A stretch of 64,000 bases of DNA from Hybos culiciformis (lineage: Eukaryota > Arthropoda > Insecta > Diptera > Hybotidae), in NCBI GenBank assembly GCA_964007475.1, contig CAXFZM010000320.1:248001-312000 (forward strand), in the 5' to 3' direction. Below are positions 21,588 through 33,476 of the stretch, piece by piece (position 1 is the first letter of the stretch; each line of letters opens with the position of its first letter). Position numbers and translations under genes: made by a program. The notes below the pieces were generated by a model. The model was not told where the DNA came from. It worked only from the letters and a program-made list of their open reading frames with translations, and searched no databases.

Positions 21588-22023
21588 TGCAGATGTAAGG
21601 TCCAGCTATAGATGGCCGTGGCCATGAGCTGAAGAATGACTCCCTAGTCATTTAGGTTAAGCTCTTTCTATTAGGTTTGGTTGGGGTTTCTTAGAATATC
21701 CTTTTTATTAAAATCTTTCTTTTTTTTTAAACTTAAAAGACATCCTATAAATGTTGTTATGAACCCTCTGGTGTTCACTGTCGCGTACCCACCCAACGAC
21801 GAGCTTAGACCCGGCCTGAGAACAGGATGTCCTAGACAGTGGACTCGGCACCAGCTTAAAATTTTGAAAGTAGAGCACCTTCTTTTGCCTCTACTTTCAC
21901 CACTTTCCCTTTTTTATTTTTTATCAAAATTTTATGATAAATTTCTCAGAGTTCATCTTGAACTCAGAATTTTTGTGCTTATACACACACCCCGGTTTTT
22001 CAACAATAATTTAATTCATAACA
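21588..22023 (+). repeat. Middle LTR shared by units A and B (3' end certain, 5' end tentative)
   Basis: The 3' end is fixed at ATTCATAACA (22023) because the primer binding site follows and because the same end joins genomic DNA at 39123. The start TGCAGATGTAAGG at 21588 is inferred from the polypurine tract and the TG...CA rule. It would be 436 bp. The final LTR copy (38755-39123) lacks an internal stretch of about 61 bp and has several substitutions. Confidence 0.55.
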
Positions 22024-22025
22024 AA

Positions 22026-22040
22026 TGGCGCCCAACGTGG
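22026..22040 (+). promoter_or_regulatory. Primer binding site of unit B (tRNA-Lys type)
   Basis: TGGCGCCCAACGTGG lies two bases after the LTR end. It matches the primer site type complementary to insect tRNA-Lys used by gypsy-related elements (family knowledge). Confidence 0.75.
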
Positions 22041-22267
22041 TAAGACTATGAGTCCTACCCTTCTCAAAGAGGTGGAAACTTACGAGTCTCTGCCCTTTGA
22101 AAAGAAAAAGGCAAATCGCCTAACAAAAAAAAAAAAATATACATAAATATATATGGTTTTTTTTTAAAGAAAAAACAGTAAAGTAAAAATTTTTTTTATA
22201 TATACTCTAGAAACCCCAAAAGAATTAGCTCTATTAAAACAATTTTCAATATAATATTGGAAGAGGC

Positions 22268-22722
22268 TTTTCACCTTACAGTGTGAGTGCAGTTTAAAAA
22301 GTAGGCACAGTCTACACTGTACATGCTGGGGTGAAATGTTTCTGAAAATATTTATTATCTGTTTACTAACCTATCAAACCTTTTTATTACTTCTAACACA
22401 GTTCTCCTTTGACTTTTCTTACAGTGTGAGTGCAGTTTAAAATGTAGGCACTGTCTACCCTGTACATGCTGGGAATAAGTCTTAGGATAACTGTAACTAT
22501 CTTTTTCTTCAAACAAAATAAAAAAAAAAAAAAAACAGAAAGAAAATCAACATCGTTCAGTGTGAGTGCAGTCTAAAATGTAGACACAGTCTACACTGTA
22601 CATACTGCGATTTTGATTTTCAGTACCTGCAAAACAGGTACAGTTTCAGTTCGACTTTTCACCTTACAGTGTGAGTGCAGTTTAAAAACTAGGCACTGTC
22701 TACACTGTACATTCTGGGGTGG
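22268..22722 (+). repeat. Four leader repeats of unit B, about 55-65 bp each
   Basis: Copies start near 22268, 22411, 22556 and 22653. The shared core is CAGTGTGAGTGCAGTTTAAA, then GTAGGCACAGTCTACACTGT, then ACATGCTGGGG. Each core contains outer inverted CAGTGT/ACACTG arms. The position between primer site and gag equals that of the Su(Hw) repeats of Drosophila gypsy, but the motif is different. Unit A retains part of copy 3 and all of copy 4. Confidence 0.8.
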
Positions 22723-23211
22723 GAAGTCTAAATGAAACAAAGTTTCCATTTCCTACTATCCAACTTTTCCTAAACTAATAGAGATTACCTAGAAAATTTT
22801 TCTTCTCAACTAAAAAATTTTTTTTTCTCTATCAAACAATTATACATACATCAAGCATTTCTGATACCTAAAGGACCTTAACTTAAAATAAAAAAAAAAC
22901 AAATATATATCTATATTAAACATTTTTTTTTTGAGAAAGAAAAAAGAAATTAAATAAGAAAATTTTAATTAAAGAAAAGAATAACAAAAATAGCAGAAAA
23001 ATTAAAAAAAAAATATAAATAGTTTTCCTGTTGGTTTTTTTTTGGAAAAAAAAGGAAAGTAATAGAGACTTCAAACATATATATATTAAGAAAATTCGTA
23101 AAACGGTTTAAAGTAACTTGAAAGAAAAAAAACAAGAAAAGTAACTAATAAAAATAAATATATATATATACAAACATATTTTTTTTAAGGATATATAAAA
23201 ATCTTTGATAA

Positions 23212-25419
23212 ATTGAAGAAATAAATTTATATATAGTTCCAGAACATTTAGAATTAGAGGAACTAAATTATGAATATGAAAGAAATCAGATTCCCTATTC
23301 TGACTTAAAATCCTTAGATAAATTAAAAGAATGTTTAGCTCGCGAATCCGAGAATCCAGATACAAGAGTACAAACGGGTGCAAAGCATAACTATCCCTCT
23401 TCCTCAGAAGAAGTAAATAAGGCAATAATTGACGCTAAAAAAGTGATCAAGCAAGTCAAAACTTCAATACTAGGGACTCCTATATTAGAAAGTCTAGCAC
23501 CATTAGTAAGCAGGTTAACGCATCATAAATATAAACTTAAAGAATTAATAACTGAAGGTAATAAAGAAGAACCAACAATATCCGACTTACTAAATGATAT
23601 TGAAAATTACACAGAAATAATAGTAGTCGAAATAAATAAAATACTTTATAAGCACCAAGAAAAAAACAGAGAAAAACCAGCAAAAAAACAACTTATTCAG
23701 GACGATGAAATCGACCTGATAAGCCCATTTGCTGATCTATCAATAACAGAAAATGAGGAAGAAACAAAAAAATCAAAAACAGGATCAGTAAGAAAAATAA
23801 TAAGCGTTCCAGGATCCTTGTTAGCCACAGAATCTGCAACCAATGAGGAACGAATATATTCCAATAAAACAGGAGACAAGAAACAACAGAAAAACAGAAA
23901 TCAAGAAATAGATATAACTGGTTGGAGAAAACGATCAAGCTCAGTAAATAAAAATTTTCAAGCGCCAGGTCAAAAGGACTTTCCAGGATTTTCAAGTATA
24001 ATTATGCATGGGAATAAGGAATACCTAAAAAAAGTAACAGACCCCAACAAAAAAGGAGCACCACCTTTATTAATAAGAAATAAAAATTTTGAGTTCCCTA
24101 AACCAGGGGGACACAAAAAAATCTGTCCGAAAAACAGGCAGAAAAAAGTGAAGAAGTAACCATGGCACGTATTATGGCCATGATAGAAAATCTTGAAAGA
24201 AGAATTCATCCGGTTGTGACAGATTATTTGTCAAAACAACCAACCCCCCAAAATAGGCAAAAAAGATCAATAAGGCCTGATATTTCGAGCTCAGGTTCGT
24301 TTACACCAAGCCTCCCGGATAAAAGAGAAAGAAGACAATCGAGACCTCTTTCTGCTAGACCCCCAGCGTCCCAAAATGGGAATTCAAGGTCAGCCGGGTC
24401 ACAACAATTAAGGTCTAGTACCCGAGCAAGAGACTCCAGGTCCCCTCCCCCAAGACAGGCCCAAAGACAAACCGATCAAAACGAAAACAGAGAAAGACGC
24501 GCGGTTTATCAACCAGAACCCAGATATACTACGGAACTGGATTTAAAGAAGCGTTTCGGTCTATTCTTTAATGGTGACGAAGTGGAAAACTTCGTAAAAG
24601 ACGTAGAATAGACCATAACATTTCCGACAGAGTACTAATAAATAATTTTCATCAACTTTTAGACCCAGCAGTAAAAAAATGGTATACTTTAGAACTCACG
24701 ACAAGCAAGAGACAACTTGGAGGACCTTCAGTTCAGCCCTCATAAATGAGTACGCTGAAGCCCTTGATGAAGACTTAAAAATAACAGAGCTAGTAAATAG
24801 AAAACAAAAATTAGGTGAAAAACTTGGCGAGAATTTATTCAAGCCATGATAGCCCTTAACCAAAAACTAGAGGAACCTTTAAACGAACGACGTTTAACGA
24901 ACCGAATTAAACTTAATGTAAGAAGGGAGTATAAAGAACCACTCCAAGCGGTGAAATTCGCGACCTTACCACACTTCGAACTAAATTTAGAATGATCGAC
25001 GCTAGCAAAGAAATGAAACAAACATATAGAGAAGAAAATACTTATCAGAGACCAGGAGGCGAGCGTAATAGGTATAGGGTACAAGAGATTCAATATGAGG
25101 ACGATTACCCATATGATGACTATTACGAAAATGAATTTTATGAGGTACAGGCAGTTCAAAATACAACCAAGCAGCCTCAATTTAATGCAGGAAATTTAAA
25201 AAAAAATATGAAGAACCTCTAAAAATTAAACAACAAATATCCAGACCAAGAACCGCAGAAACCAACCTGCGTTGTTGGAATTGCGAAAAACCAGGCCATG
25301 CATTCATGGACTGTACTGAGAACTATAGGAGAATTTTCTGCTACAAATGCGGAATGCCTAATGAAGTTTCTCCAATTTTCAAAAATTGCCACAAGACAGT
25401 TCGATTCCAGGGAAACTAA
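23212..25419 (+). pseudogene. gag: gag of unit B, frameshifted; open N-terminal half lacks an in-frame AUG
   Basis: The frame 23212-24159 is open without a break but contains no Met before residue about 265 (IIMHGNKEY), so initiation must use a non-AUG codon, a spliced upstream exon, or the start was lost. The second frame (24162-24611) overlaps the real continuation LSEKQAEKSEEVTMARIM. Shared shifts with A are near 24116, 24596, 24834, 24991 and 25199; a private 7-bp deletion lies near 24680. The CCHC knuckle CWNCEKPGHAFMDC is at about 25274. Same protein as in unit A; not expressible intact. Confidence 0.72.
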
Positions 25420-25567
25420 ATTCCCAATCTGTGGAAAGGCCGTCTGCAGATTTAAAAATAGGCCAAAATTCTGATAAGATTAATGACAAAATTAATGATA
25501 AAAATAAGGATAACTTAGAAATATTGCATAATCAAAAAGAAAAAATAATGAATCAAAAAAAGTAGAA

Positions 25568-26131
25568 ATGAAAATTACCAAAATTCTAAAAAGAACAGAA
25601 AAGGACGAAATTTCATCAAAAGAAAAAAAACAATGGCCTCCATATCATATCAGAAAACAACGATATGAGAGAAAAAGAGCCGAAATAGTTACCTTTAAGA
25701 ATGTTAGCGAAATAAGATTAATTATTAACAAAATAAATAAATCAAAGAAAAGAAAAGAAAAATCAAGACGTGAAAATCAATATTATAGACTGATTAAAGT
25801 AGATAAAAAGAAAATTATTTCATCAATCATAAAAATACCACAAGATAATAGACCATATGTAAAAATCCAGATAGGAAAACAAGCATTAATGGGACTATTA
25901 GATTCTGGAGCATCAATTTCCTGTTTAGGAAAAGACAGAAAATCGATTGCAGAAGAAACAAATTTTAAATTGCATAAAATTAGGGAGTCTGTAATAACCG
26001 CAGCAGGAAATAAAACAGAAATAATAGGATATATCCTTGTACCTATTATTTTTAATAAAATATCAAAAATTTTGAAAATTCACGTTGTCACAAGAACTAT
26101 ATCTTGGTGTAAATTTCTGGACAGAATTTAA
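25568..26131 (+). pseudogene. pol: Protease region of pol, unit B (11-bp deletion)
   Basis: It is identical to unit A's protease through the active site GLLDSGASIS and then loses 11 bp near 26088 (CACGTTGTCACAAG instead of the longer form in A). This shifts the frame before the YLGVNFW segment, so the protease C-terminus is lost from this frame. The continuation to RT (from 26231) is again behind the run of eight A shared with A. Confidence 0.7.
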
Positions 26132-26230
26132 CCTAGCTCCTCAAATTTTTAATCTAGTAAGCGAAATTTCAGAAACTGACCAAAATATTCATCAGTTAAA
26201 TCTAAAAGAACAGATAGAGTTAGAAAAAAA

Positions 26231-27537
26231 ATGTTTCCTTCATATGCAGTAGAAGGACTAGGGTGTACTTCATTAGAAGAACATGTAATAGACACAGGGG
26301 AAAATGATCCAATAAAACAAAAACATTACCCAATTTCCCCTGCCATTCAAACCTTAATGTACGCCGAAGTAGACAGAATGTTAGAAATGGGCGTGATCGA
26401 AGAAAGCAATAGCGCGTGGACATCTCCGGTAGTTTTAGTTAGAAAACCAGGGAAAACCGACTTTGTTTAGACTCAAGAAAAGTGAATGAGTTAACAAAAA
26501 AAGACGCGTATCCTTTGCCAAACATCCAAGGACTACTAGCTGGAATAGATAAAACAAAATATATTAGCAGTACAGATCTTAAAGATGCATTTTGTCAAAT
26601 TCCTCCAGAAAAAGTTTCAAGAGAAACGACTACCTTTGCAATTCCTGGTAGACCCCTTTATCAGTACACCAGAATGCCTTTCGGACTTTGTCACGCAGCT
26701 CAAAGAATGTGTCGGCTAATGGACAAAGTTATACCACAACATTTAAAAGAAGAAGTCAAGGTTTATCTGGACGATTTAATGATCGCAACAGAAACTAAAG
26801 AACGACACTTTGAACTTTTAAAACAAGTAGCCACTGCCCTTAAAAAAGCAAACCTAACAATAAACGTAGAAAAATCTAAATTTTTTATGAAAGAAATAAA
26901 ATATTTAGGTTACGTAATAGGCGCAAACGGTAATGAACCTGATCCAGGCAAAATAATAGCAATAACTGAATATCCAGACCCTAAATCTTTGAAACAAACT
27001 AGACGATTTTTAGGAATGACCGGGTGGTTTCAGCGACTAATTAAAAACTACTCTACAATAGTAGCACCCATTACTGATTGCCTGAAAAGTAAAAATAACA
27101 GTAATAAGTTCATTTTTACAAATGAGGCGCGAGAAGCTTTCAAAAAAATTAAAGAAATTTTAATAACAGAACCGGTTATAGCCCCTCCCGATTATAATAA
27201 ACCATTTTATATACAAACTGATGCCAGTCAATCTGGTATTGGTGCAGTAATTTTCCACATTGATTCAAAAAACCAAGAACACCCTGTGGCATACATGTCA
27301 AAAAAATTTAATGAAACTCAAGCTCGCTGGGTAGCTACAGAACAGGAATGTTTTGCAGTTGTCGAAGCGATAAAAAAATTTAGAATGTATGTCGAAGGAG
27401 TTAAATTTACTGTGTTGACAGACTGTGCAGCACTAAAGTTTTTAATGACGTGCAAAGACCATCACGGTAAACTTTTAAGATGGTCTTTAAAACTTCAAGC
27501 ATTTGAATTTGATCTACAACATAGATCTGGAAAATAA
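26231..27537 (+). CDS. pol: Reverse transcriptase and RNase H of unit B
   Basis: The two frames 26231-26470 and 26482-27537 match unit A at all main motifs (MLEMGVIEESNSA, YLDD, QTDASQSG, TEQECFAVVEA, LTDCAAL). Substitutions in the first RT motif change DLKDAFWQIP to DLKDAFCQIP and the preceding Ile to Thr, which would harm activity. The frameshift in KPGKT and the terminal TAA (27535-27537) are the same as in A. It is the longest retroelement ORF in the window (351 aa). Confidence 0.85.
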
Positions 27538-28381
27538 AATGTTGTAGCAGATACATTATCACGTTCTTTTGGAATAGAAGAAATATGGAATGATTTAGAG
27601 TCAGAAGCATTCGAATCGAATAATTACAAAGAAATTCGAGATGCAATAAAAGATAACCAAGATAGGTTACCTGACCTAAAAATAATAGAAAATAAAGTAT
27701 TTAAAAGAATTGAATTCAGAAAAGACCAGGAAGTGTCAGAATTCAATCTATGGAGACTTTGGGTCCCAGAAGAATTGGTAACGGACGTCATTAAGAACAA
27801 TCATGACCCACCACATTCTACACACGGAGGTTTAGGAAAAACATTGTATAAAATAAGGACGAAATATTACTGGCCCCGTATGTTTTCACAAACCAATACC
27901 TTCAAGACCATTTCAAAATTTATACATAAACTTTTTAGGCCCATATCCTAGATCTAGATCCGGAAATACCTGTATATTTATTATTCTAGATTCCTTTTCA
28001 AAATATGTAATAATAAGACCTCTAAAAAAAGCAACAACTGCTAATGCAATTAAGGTTTTAAATGAAACATTTAGTTTGTTTGGTTGTCCGGAAACATACT
28101 AAGTGACAACAGAACACCCCTAGTATCGAAAGATTTCGAATCGTATCTAAATGATTACGGTATAGAACATAAATTAACTGCTTAAATTTAAGATAGGACA
28201 GACAATATATAGACGAAATTTTGCACAAAGTGACTTTAGTAAGCACTTTAATGCAATGCTAGGGAAGAAATTCATACCGTGTATGGTACTGACAATAATT
28301 GGAAGTAGTATATATGAAGTTAAGGACTTAGTAGGAAAAAACACGATAGGCAGATATCATGCAAAGGATTTAAAAAGTTAA
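27538..28381 (+). pseudogene. pol: Integrase of unit B with 83-bp and 338-bp deletions
   Basis: After NVVADTLSR the zinc-binding region begins (HSTHGGLGKTLYK). An 83-bp gap at 27889/27890 then removes the CTICKETK part present in A at 11579-11661. A 338-bp gap near 28184 removes the segment with the catalytic Glu and the duplicated 22-mer (A 11954-12291). The C-terminal GPY/F-like part survives to 28381. The Lys codon at the position of A's TAG is intact, and the 1-nt loss in the PETxLSDN region is shared. It cannot encode an active integrase. Confidence 0.7.
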
Positions 28382-29066
28382 GAAGAGAAAATCTGATGGA
28401 CTAAATTAACTTAAATTACTAAGTAAAAGATTTTTGTTTCGTCCTTAAAAAAAAAAAAAACCTAATGAATAATAATACATTTTTTTTTATTTTGAATTTT
28501 TTTTAGAAAACCAGAAAGAAAAAAAAAAAAAACATTCACTAATAAAACAATATTGCCAAGTCTTGAATATATATATGTGAAAGTAAAAGAAAGCAATTCT
28601 GCAATATCGAATTAAAAAAAAAAACTTTTTGTTTTAGTAAGTTAAAAACTACTTAAGGAAATTGTTAAAACAAAATATTGTAAAAAAATATTTGAAAAAA
28701 TATACAAAAAAATATAAAAAAAAAAAATAATATAAAAAAAAAAAATATATAAAAAGAAAAAAAATAAAGAAAAAAATTAAATAAAATAAAAAAAAAAAAA
28801 TAAAATAAAAAAAAAATATTTTTATAAAAAAATAGAAAGAAAAATATATATATTCTTAAAAAAAAAAAAAAAAAAAAGAGATACACGGTAAAAATATTTT
28901 TTTAATACTAAGTTTTTTTTTAGAAAGTAAGAAATAAATATTAAATAAAAAAATATATAGATATAAAATAAGATAAAATACAAAAAAAAAAGGAAAACTT
29001 ATATATATATATAAACAAACAAAACAAAAATAATATTAATAATAATATAAAAGTAAAATTCTTATT

Positions 29067-29213
29067 ATGTGTAAGGACCTTTTAAGCTGCATAGGGATAT
29101 CTATGTCCTGGTTGACGCAGCCAATAACAGTTTTTTTATATTTAACAGGAACTATCCTGGCAATATTTCTCACTCTATTTTTGCTAATAATAATCTGTCA
29201 AGTACGTAGTTAG
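29067..29213 (+). CDS. 48-aa membrane protein ORF between pol and env (unit B)
   Basis: Same protein as 13174-13320: short Cys-containing start, Trp, then a hydrophobic helix of about 26 residues. The only difference seen is a synonymous Leu codon. It lies 27 bases before the env start and outside the env tandem duplication. Accessory membrane protein or detached env leader; no family recognised. Confidence 0.5.
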   Translation: MCKDLLSCIGISMSWLTQPITVFLYLTGTILAIFLTLFLLIIICQVRS

Positions 29214-29240
29214 TGCCTACTTAAACAAGTATTAGTAATA

Positions 29241-32180
29241 ATGACCTTAATACAAAAAATTCACCCAAGTGTGGTAGTAATACAAGACTTATACAGACCA
29301 GTTTATGACAGAACTGAACTTAATATTTACCCGTTATACGAAGAAAAAGTCGAAATTTATACTACAAAAATCCTAAATTATAGTACAGTAAAAATCATTG
29401 AAAAATCATTGAAAAATATTGGAAAATCATTGAAAAATATTGAACTAATTCATGATTGTGAAGACGGCATTCTAGTCCCTCCAATCTTACACCAAATGTC
29501 TGGTATAGCGATAAACAATAATAAAAAAAACCCTCTAAGCTTAGTAGCACCAGTTTCTGAAACAAACTTCTTGTTTAAAGGAATTGAGAGAACACTTACC
29601 GCTAACGAAAAAATTAATATAAAAATGTTAGGCTCAATATACCCTGAATTAAGAGGGTGGGCTCTTCAACCTAGACATATAGAAGACTTGCAACTAGAAT
29701 GGTTTTGTGAAGAACCTAGAATAGAGATACAAACCGGAAAAATTAAAATAATAGAAAATTTTTAAAACTTACCTCTAATCGGCCTTATGAATTCAATAGA
29801 ATTTAAAGAAAAATTCAAAGATTGCGAAACTACTCTATGCGAAGTCGGGTTATCGGGCCTTCTAGAATTGTATAAAAAACTTAAAAAACTTCCTCAAAGA
29901 GAAAAAAGGGAAACAGGGGAAACAGAAGAATGTACATCCTTTTCATTATTAGGTAAATGGGGATTTAATTACAATAGCTGTAATATAGACCTAAATTTAT
30001 TTAAAAATTAATTAGAAAATTCAAAACAAGAAATTCAGTATATTAGCTCGTTAGTAAAAGACCAGATTAAACAAGAACACGAGATTTTTCAGAAAATGTG
30101 TAACAAACAAGATTTTCAATTCTTAACAGTTAACTTCAATAACACAAACAAACATTTTAAGACACAGAGTAATAAAATAGCATATGTAAATAAAATAGGA
30201 ACAATACAGAAATGTATTTCAACCCGGAAATACCAAAGTAACATTAGAAACCTTAAACCAATGCTTAATTCTAACCACAGAAGGAATAAAAAAAATTCCA
30301 ATTCACCTCTGCAGAAAAGAAAAAGTAATTAAGATAGAGCAAATTTTGACCCAATATCATGTCCAGGATATACCTAATGTATACAGTTTTCAAAATTACT
30401 CACTGGACTTGCTACTATATAATAGCAGTAAAGTTAATTTCAGTTTACTTCAAGATAATTTCACATACCAAAACCTTGTCCAATCCCTCACTAAAAAAAC
30501 ATCCGAATTTGCAGATTTATCGTTACATTTTAAACCCCACCTAATAGCCGTAATACAGACCAGTTTATGACAGAACTGAACTTAATATTTACCCGTTATA
30601 CGAAGAAAAAGTCGAAATTTATACTACAAAAATCCTAAATTATAGTACAGTAAAAATCATTGAAAAATCATTGAAAAATATTGGAAAATCATTGAAAAAT
30701 ATTGAACTAATTCATGATTGTGAAGACGGCATTCTAGTCCCTCCAATCTTACACCAAATGTCTGGTATAGCGATAAACAATAATAAAAAAAACCCTCTAA
30801 GCTTAGTAGCACCAGTTTCTGAAACAAACTTCTTGTTTAAAGGAATTGAGAGAACACTTACCGCTAACGAAAAAATTAATATAAAAATGTTAGGCTCAAT
30901 ATACCCTGAATTAAGAGGGTGGGCTCTTCAACCTAGACATATAGAAGACTTGCAACTAGAATGGTTTTGTGAAGAACCTAGAATAGAGATACAAACCGGA
31001 AAAATTAAAATAATAGAAAATTTTTAAAACTTACCTCTAATCGGCCTTATGAATTCAATAGAATTTAAAGAAAAATTCAAAGATTGCGAAACTACTCTAT
31101 GCGAAGTCGGGTTATCGGGCCTTCTAGAATTGTATAAAAAACTTAAAAAACTTCCTCAAAGAGAAAAAAGGGAAACAGGGGAAACAGAAGAATGTACATC
31201 CTTTTCATTATTAGGTAAATGGGGATTTAATTACAATAGCTGTAATATAGACCTAAATTTATTTAAAAATTAATTAGAAAATTCAAAACAAGAAATTCAG
31301 TATATTAGCTCGTTAGTAAAAGACCAGATTAAACAAGAACACGAGATTTTTCAGAAAATGTGTAACAAACAAGATTTTCAATTCTTAACAGTTAACTTCA
31401 ATAACACAAACAAACATTTTAAGACACAGAGTAATAAAATAGCATATGTAAATAAAATAGGAACAATACAGAAATGTATTTCAACCCGGAAATACCAAAG
31501 TAACATTAGAAACCTTAAACCAATGCTTAATTCTAACCACAGAAGGAATAAAAAAAATTCCAATTCACCTCTGCAGAAAAGAAAAAGTAATTAAGATAGA
31601 GCAAATTTTGACCCAATATCATGTCCAGGATATACCTAATGTATACAGTTTTCAAAATTACTCACTGGACTTGCTACTATATAATAGCAGTAAAGTTAAT
31701 TTCAGTTTACTTCAAGATAATTTCACATACCAAAACCTTGTCCAATCCCTCACTAAAAAAACATCCGAATTTGCAGATTTATCGTTACATTTTAAACCCC
31801 ACCTAATAGCCGTTCACAATACCAATATAGGATTTAATATAGCAAACTTGCTATTGATAATTACCTATCTATTTTATAAATTAATTATCCTGAACTGGGA
31901 TACAATTAAAAATAAATTATCATCTCTTTCTAATAACAAGGAAAAAAACCAACAAACTTCTGACTCTACTCACGAAAACCACAATATTGTACTAGAATTC
32001 ATAGGAAAAAAAGACGAAACTAATACAATAAAAAAATATAAAATACCAACAAAAAATGGCAGTAACTACCACTTAGAAAATGAAATCTTTATTATACAAA
32101 ATGAAATAGATAAGTCCTTAAGTAGATATACACAAGTAAAAAAAATAACAATACAAAAAAATTCACAAAAAAATCACTAA
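29241..32180 (+). pseudogene. env: Envelope-like ORF3 of unit B, with internal 1,262-bp tandem duplication
   Basis: The first copy runs from 29241 and is interrupted at 30551, where the sequence jumps back to a position equivalent to 29291 and repeats. The second copy then runs to the natural C-terminus at 32180 with the membrane anchor near 31835-31890. Both copies carry the same TAA codons (29763 and 30009; 31025 and 31271) and the same frameshift as unit A. The anchor and cytoplasmic tail exist only in the second copy. Dibasic REKR sites occur in both. No functional envelope can be made. Confidence 0.65.
29291..31813 (+). repeat. 1,262-bp tandem duplication inside env of unit B
   Basis: The units are 29291-30551/2 and 30553-31813, offset 1,262. 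Reading frames inside the two units are identical. The junction at 30552-30553 shows hardly any microhomology (AATAGCCGT joined to AATACAGACC). Confidence 0.85.
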
Positions 32181-32462
32181 AAAAAAAAAAAATAAAAAAA
32201 AAATAAAAAAATTATTAGTTTGTTCTATATCTATACTATTTCTCTGCAAATCTTACTATTCTTTTTTCTTCAAAACTATCCTTTCACTAAAAATTCAATA
32301 AAATCAATAAAATCAATAATTCTAAAAAATGATTAGTTAACAATTAATAAAACTTTATAAAAAAAAAAAAATGTTTACCTTTTTTTTTGTCATATGAAAT
32401 TGTTGTTGGAAATGCAATCAAATTAATCATATAAAAGAGGTGCATTTTCAAAAATAATTTCA

Positions 32463-32495
32463 TACCAATTTTTTTGTCTTACAAAAAAAAAGGTA
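32463..32495. repeat. 31-bp hairpin repeat, left copy (unit B)
   Basis: Same as 15308-15340. The partner in this unit is at 38128-38158. Confidence 0.6.
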
Positions 32496-32582
32496 ATTAA
32501 TAATATGCCCTCAAAATTTTTTTTTCTTTAGGTGCTGGAGTTCTTATCCGAAGCCTAGTAGATTTTATCCACTTGGCCTAGG

Positions 32583-32792
32583 ATGACAACTCCAGCCATG
32601 GTGGATATTAGAATGGAGTGTTCCAACGCCAGTTCTAATGTTCGACCCAAAACCCCCGATCTTGGTGGAGGATTCTTGGGTCTATCCAAGAATCCGAAGC
32701 CAAGACGATACCGGTCACCACATGGATACTCCTACGGGAGTACCCATACTACGTTGTGGTATTATGACTGGTTCCCCTGCCACTATCAATGA
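32583..32792 (+). CDS. Accessory exon ORF 1 (69 aa), unit B
   Basis: Identical product to the unit A ORF at 15428-15637, with the same T-rich CTTTAG acceptor ahead of the exon and the same ATGA overlap with ORF 2. Preserved open in both units, although the level of divergence between the units is low, so conservation is weak evidence. Function unknown. Confidence 0.4.
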   Translation: MTTPAMVDIRMECSNASSNVRPKTPDLGGGFLGLSKNPKPRRYRSPHGYSYGSTHTTLWYYDWFPCHYQ

Positions 32793-33148
32793 ATTCAGGA
32801 TCACTGAACAATCATGATCTTGTGTCCATTGATGTTGACAGAGGAACACAGCATAAGTGGACGGACTCATTGGTCGTTCCTTATCCCAACCAAAAACGCG
32901 CGGTACCCGGTTGGGATAGGATCGAAGTACAACAGACCAATGTAGCTCCAGCCGATCGGTCAGAAGATGTCACTAGACATCTTCTGCACTTCAATTTCCC
33001 TAACTTTCAATTTCCAGTACTAACTAAACTTAGCCTACAAGCCAATAGGTAGGAAAAAATAAAAAAATTAATTTTTTTTTCTCTTTATAGACAACCCAAA
33101 AAGACAACCTCCTCAAAAAGGAAAAATGGAAATCAATCTTCAACTTAA
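32789..33148 (+). CDS. Accessory exon ORF 2 with 42-nt intron, unit B
   Basis: Matches unit A's ORF 2, with one Gly to Val change (SIDGDRG to SIDVDRG). Donor at 33048/33049, acceptor ending 33090. The spliced form replaces the TAG by a basic tail ending at 33148. Unspliced stop at 33050-33052. Function unknown; the splice is predicted only. Confidence 0.4.
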
Positions 33149-33476
33149 AAATAAAATAAAGAAAAAATACAAAAAAAAAAGAAGACAATACCAAATTTCT
33201 TTCATTTCAAAAAAAAAAATCTTTTTTTTTTACCTAAAAGCATAAAAATAACTGATCATCCACAACAAAACAGCCATTGACCTAAGAAAAAAAATTTAAG
33301 CATTCAAATGAGTACGATATAATTAGCACGAATATATAAAAATGATCTAACGGTATCTACTTTCATTTAAGACTTTCCAGATGTCCATATCTTGTTCATA
33401 ATTGAGAAACTCTATCTGTAAGAACATTTGAGCCTGGTAAACAGAAACAAAATTCATAATTTTCAAGACCTTTTAA

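Larger units (their letters stand above)
6236..22023 (+). mobile_element. Unit A of a giant env-bearing gypsy-like (errantivirus-like) retroelement, leader split by element C
   Basis: The order is partial leader, gag, protease, RT-RNase H, integrase, small membrane ORF, env, accessory exon pair, foldback MITE, antisense zinc-knuckle gene and LTR. Nearly the whole unit recurs at 22568-39123. It is about 16 kb without its 5' LTR, much larger than the usual 7-9 kb of insect gypsy elements. The excess lies in the 6.5 kb between env and LTR. Many frameshifts and stops make it inactive. Its own 5' LTR should lie left of the window, beyond element C. Confidence 0.85.

Noticed and set aside
28665..28886. 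Phe-rich 73-aa minus ORF
   Set aside because: Product of T/A homopolymer runs in the spacer after integrase.
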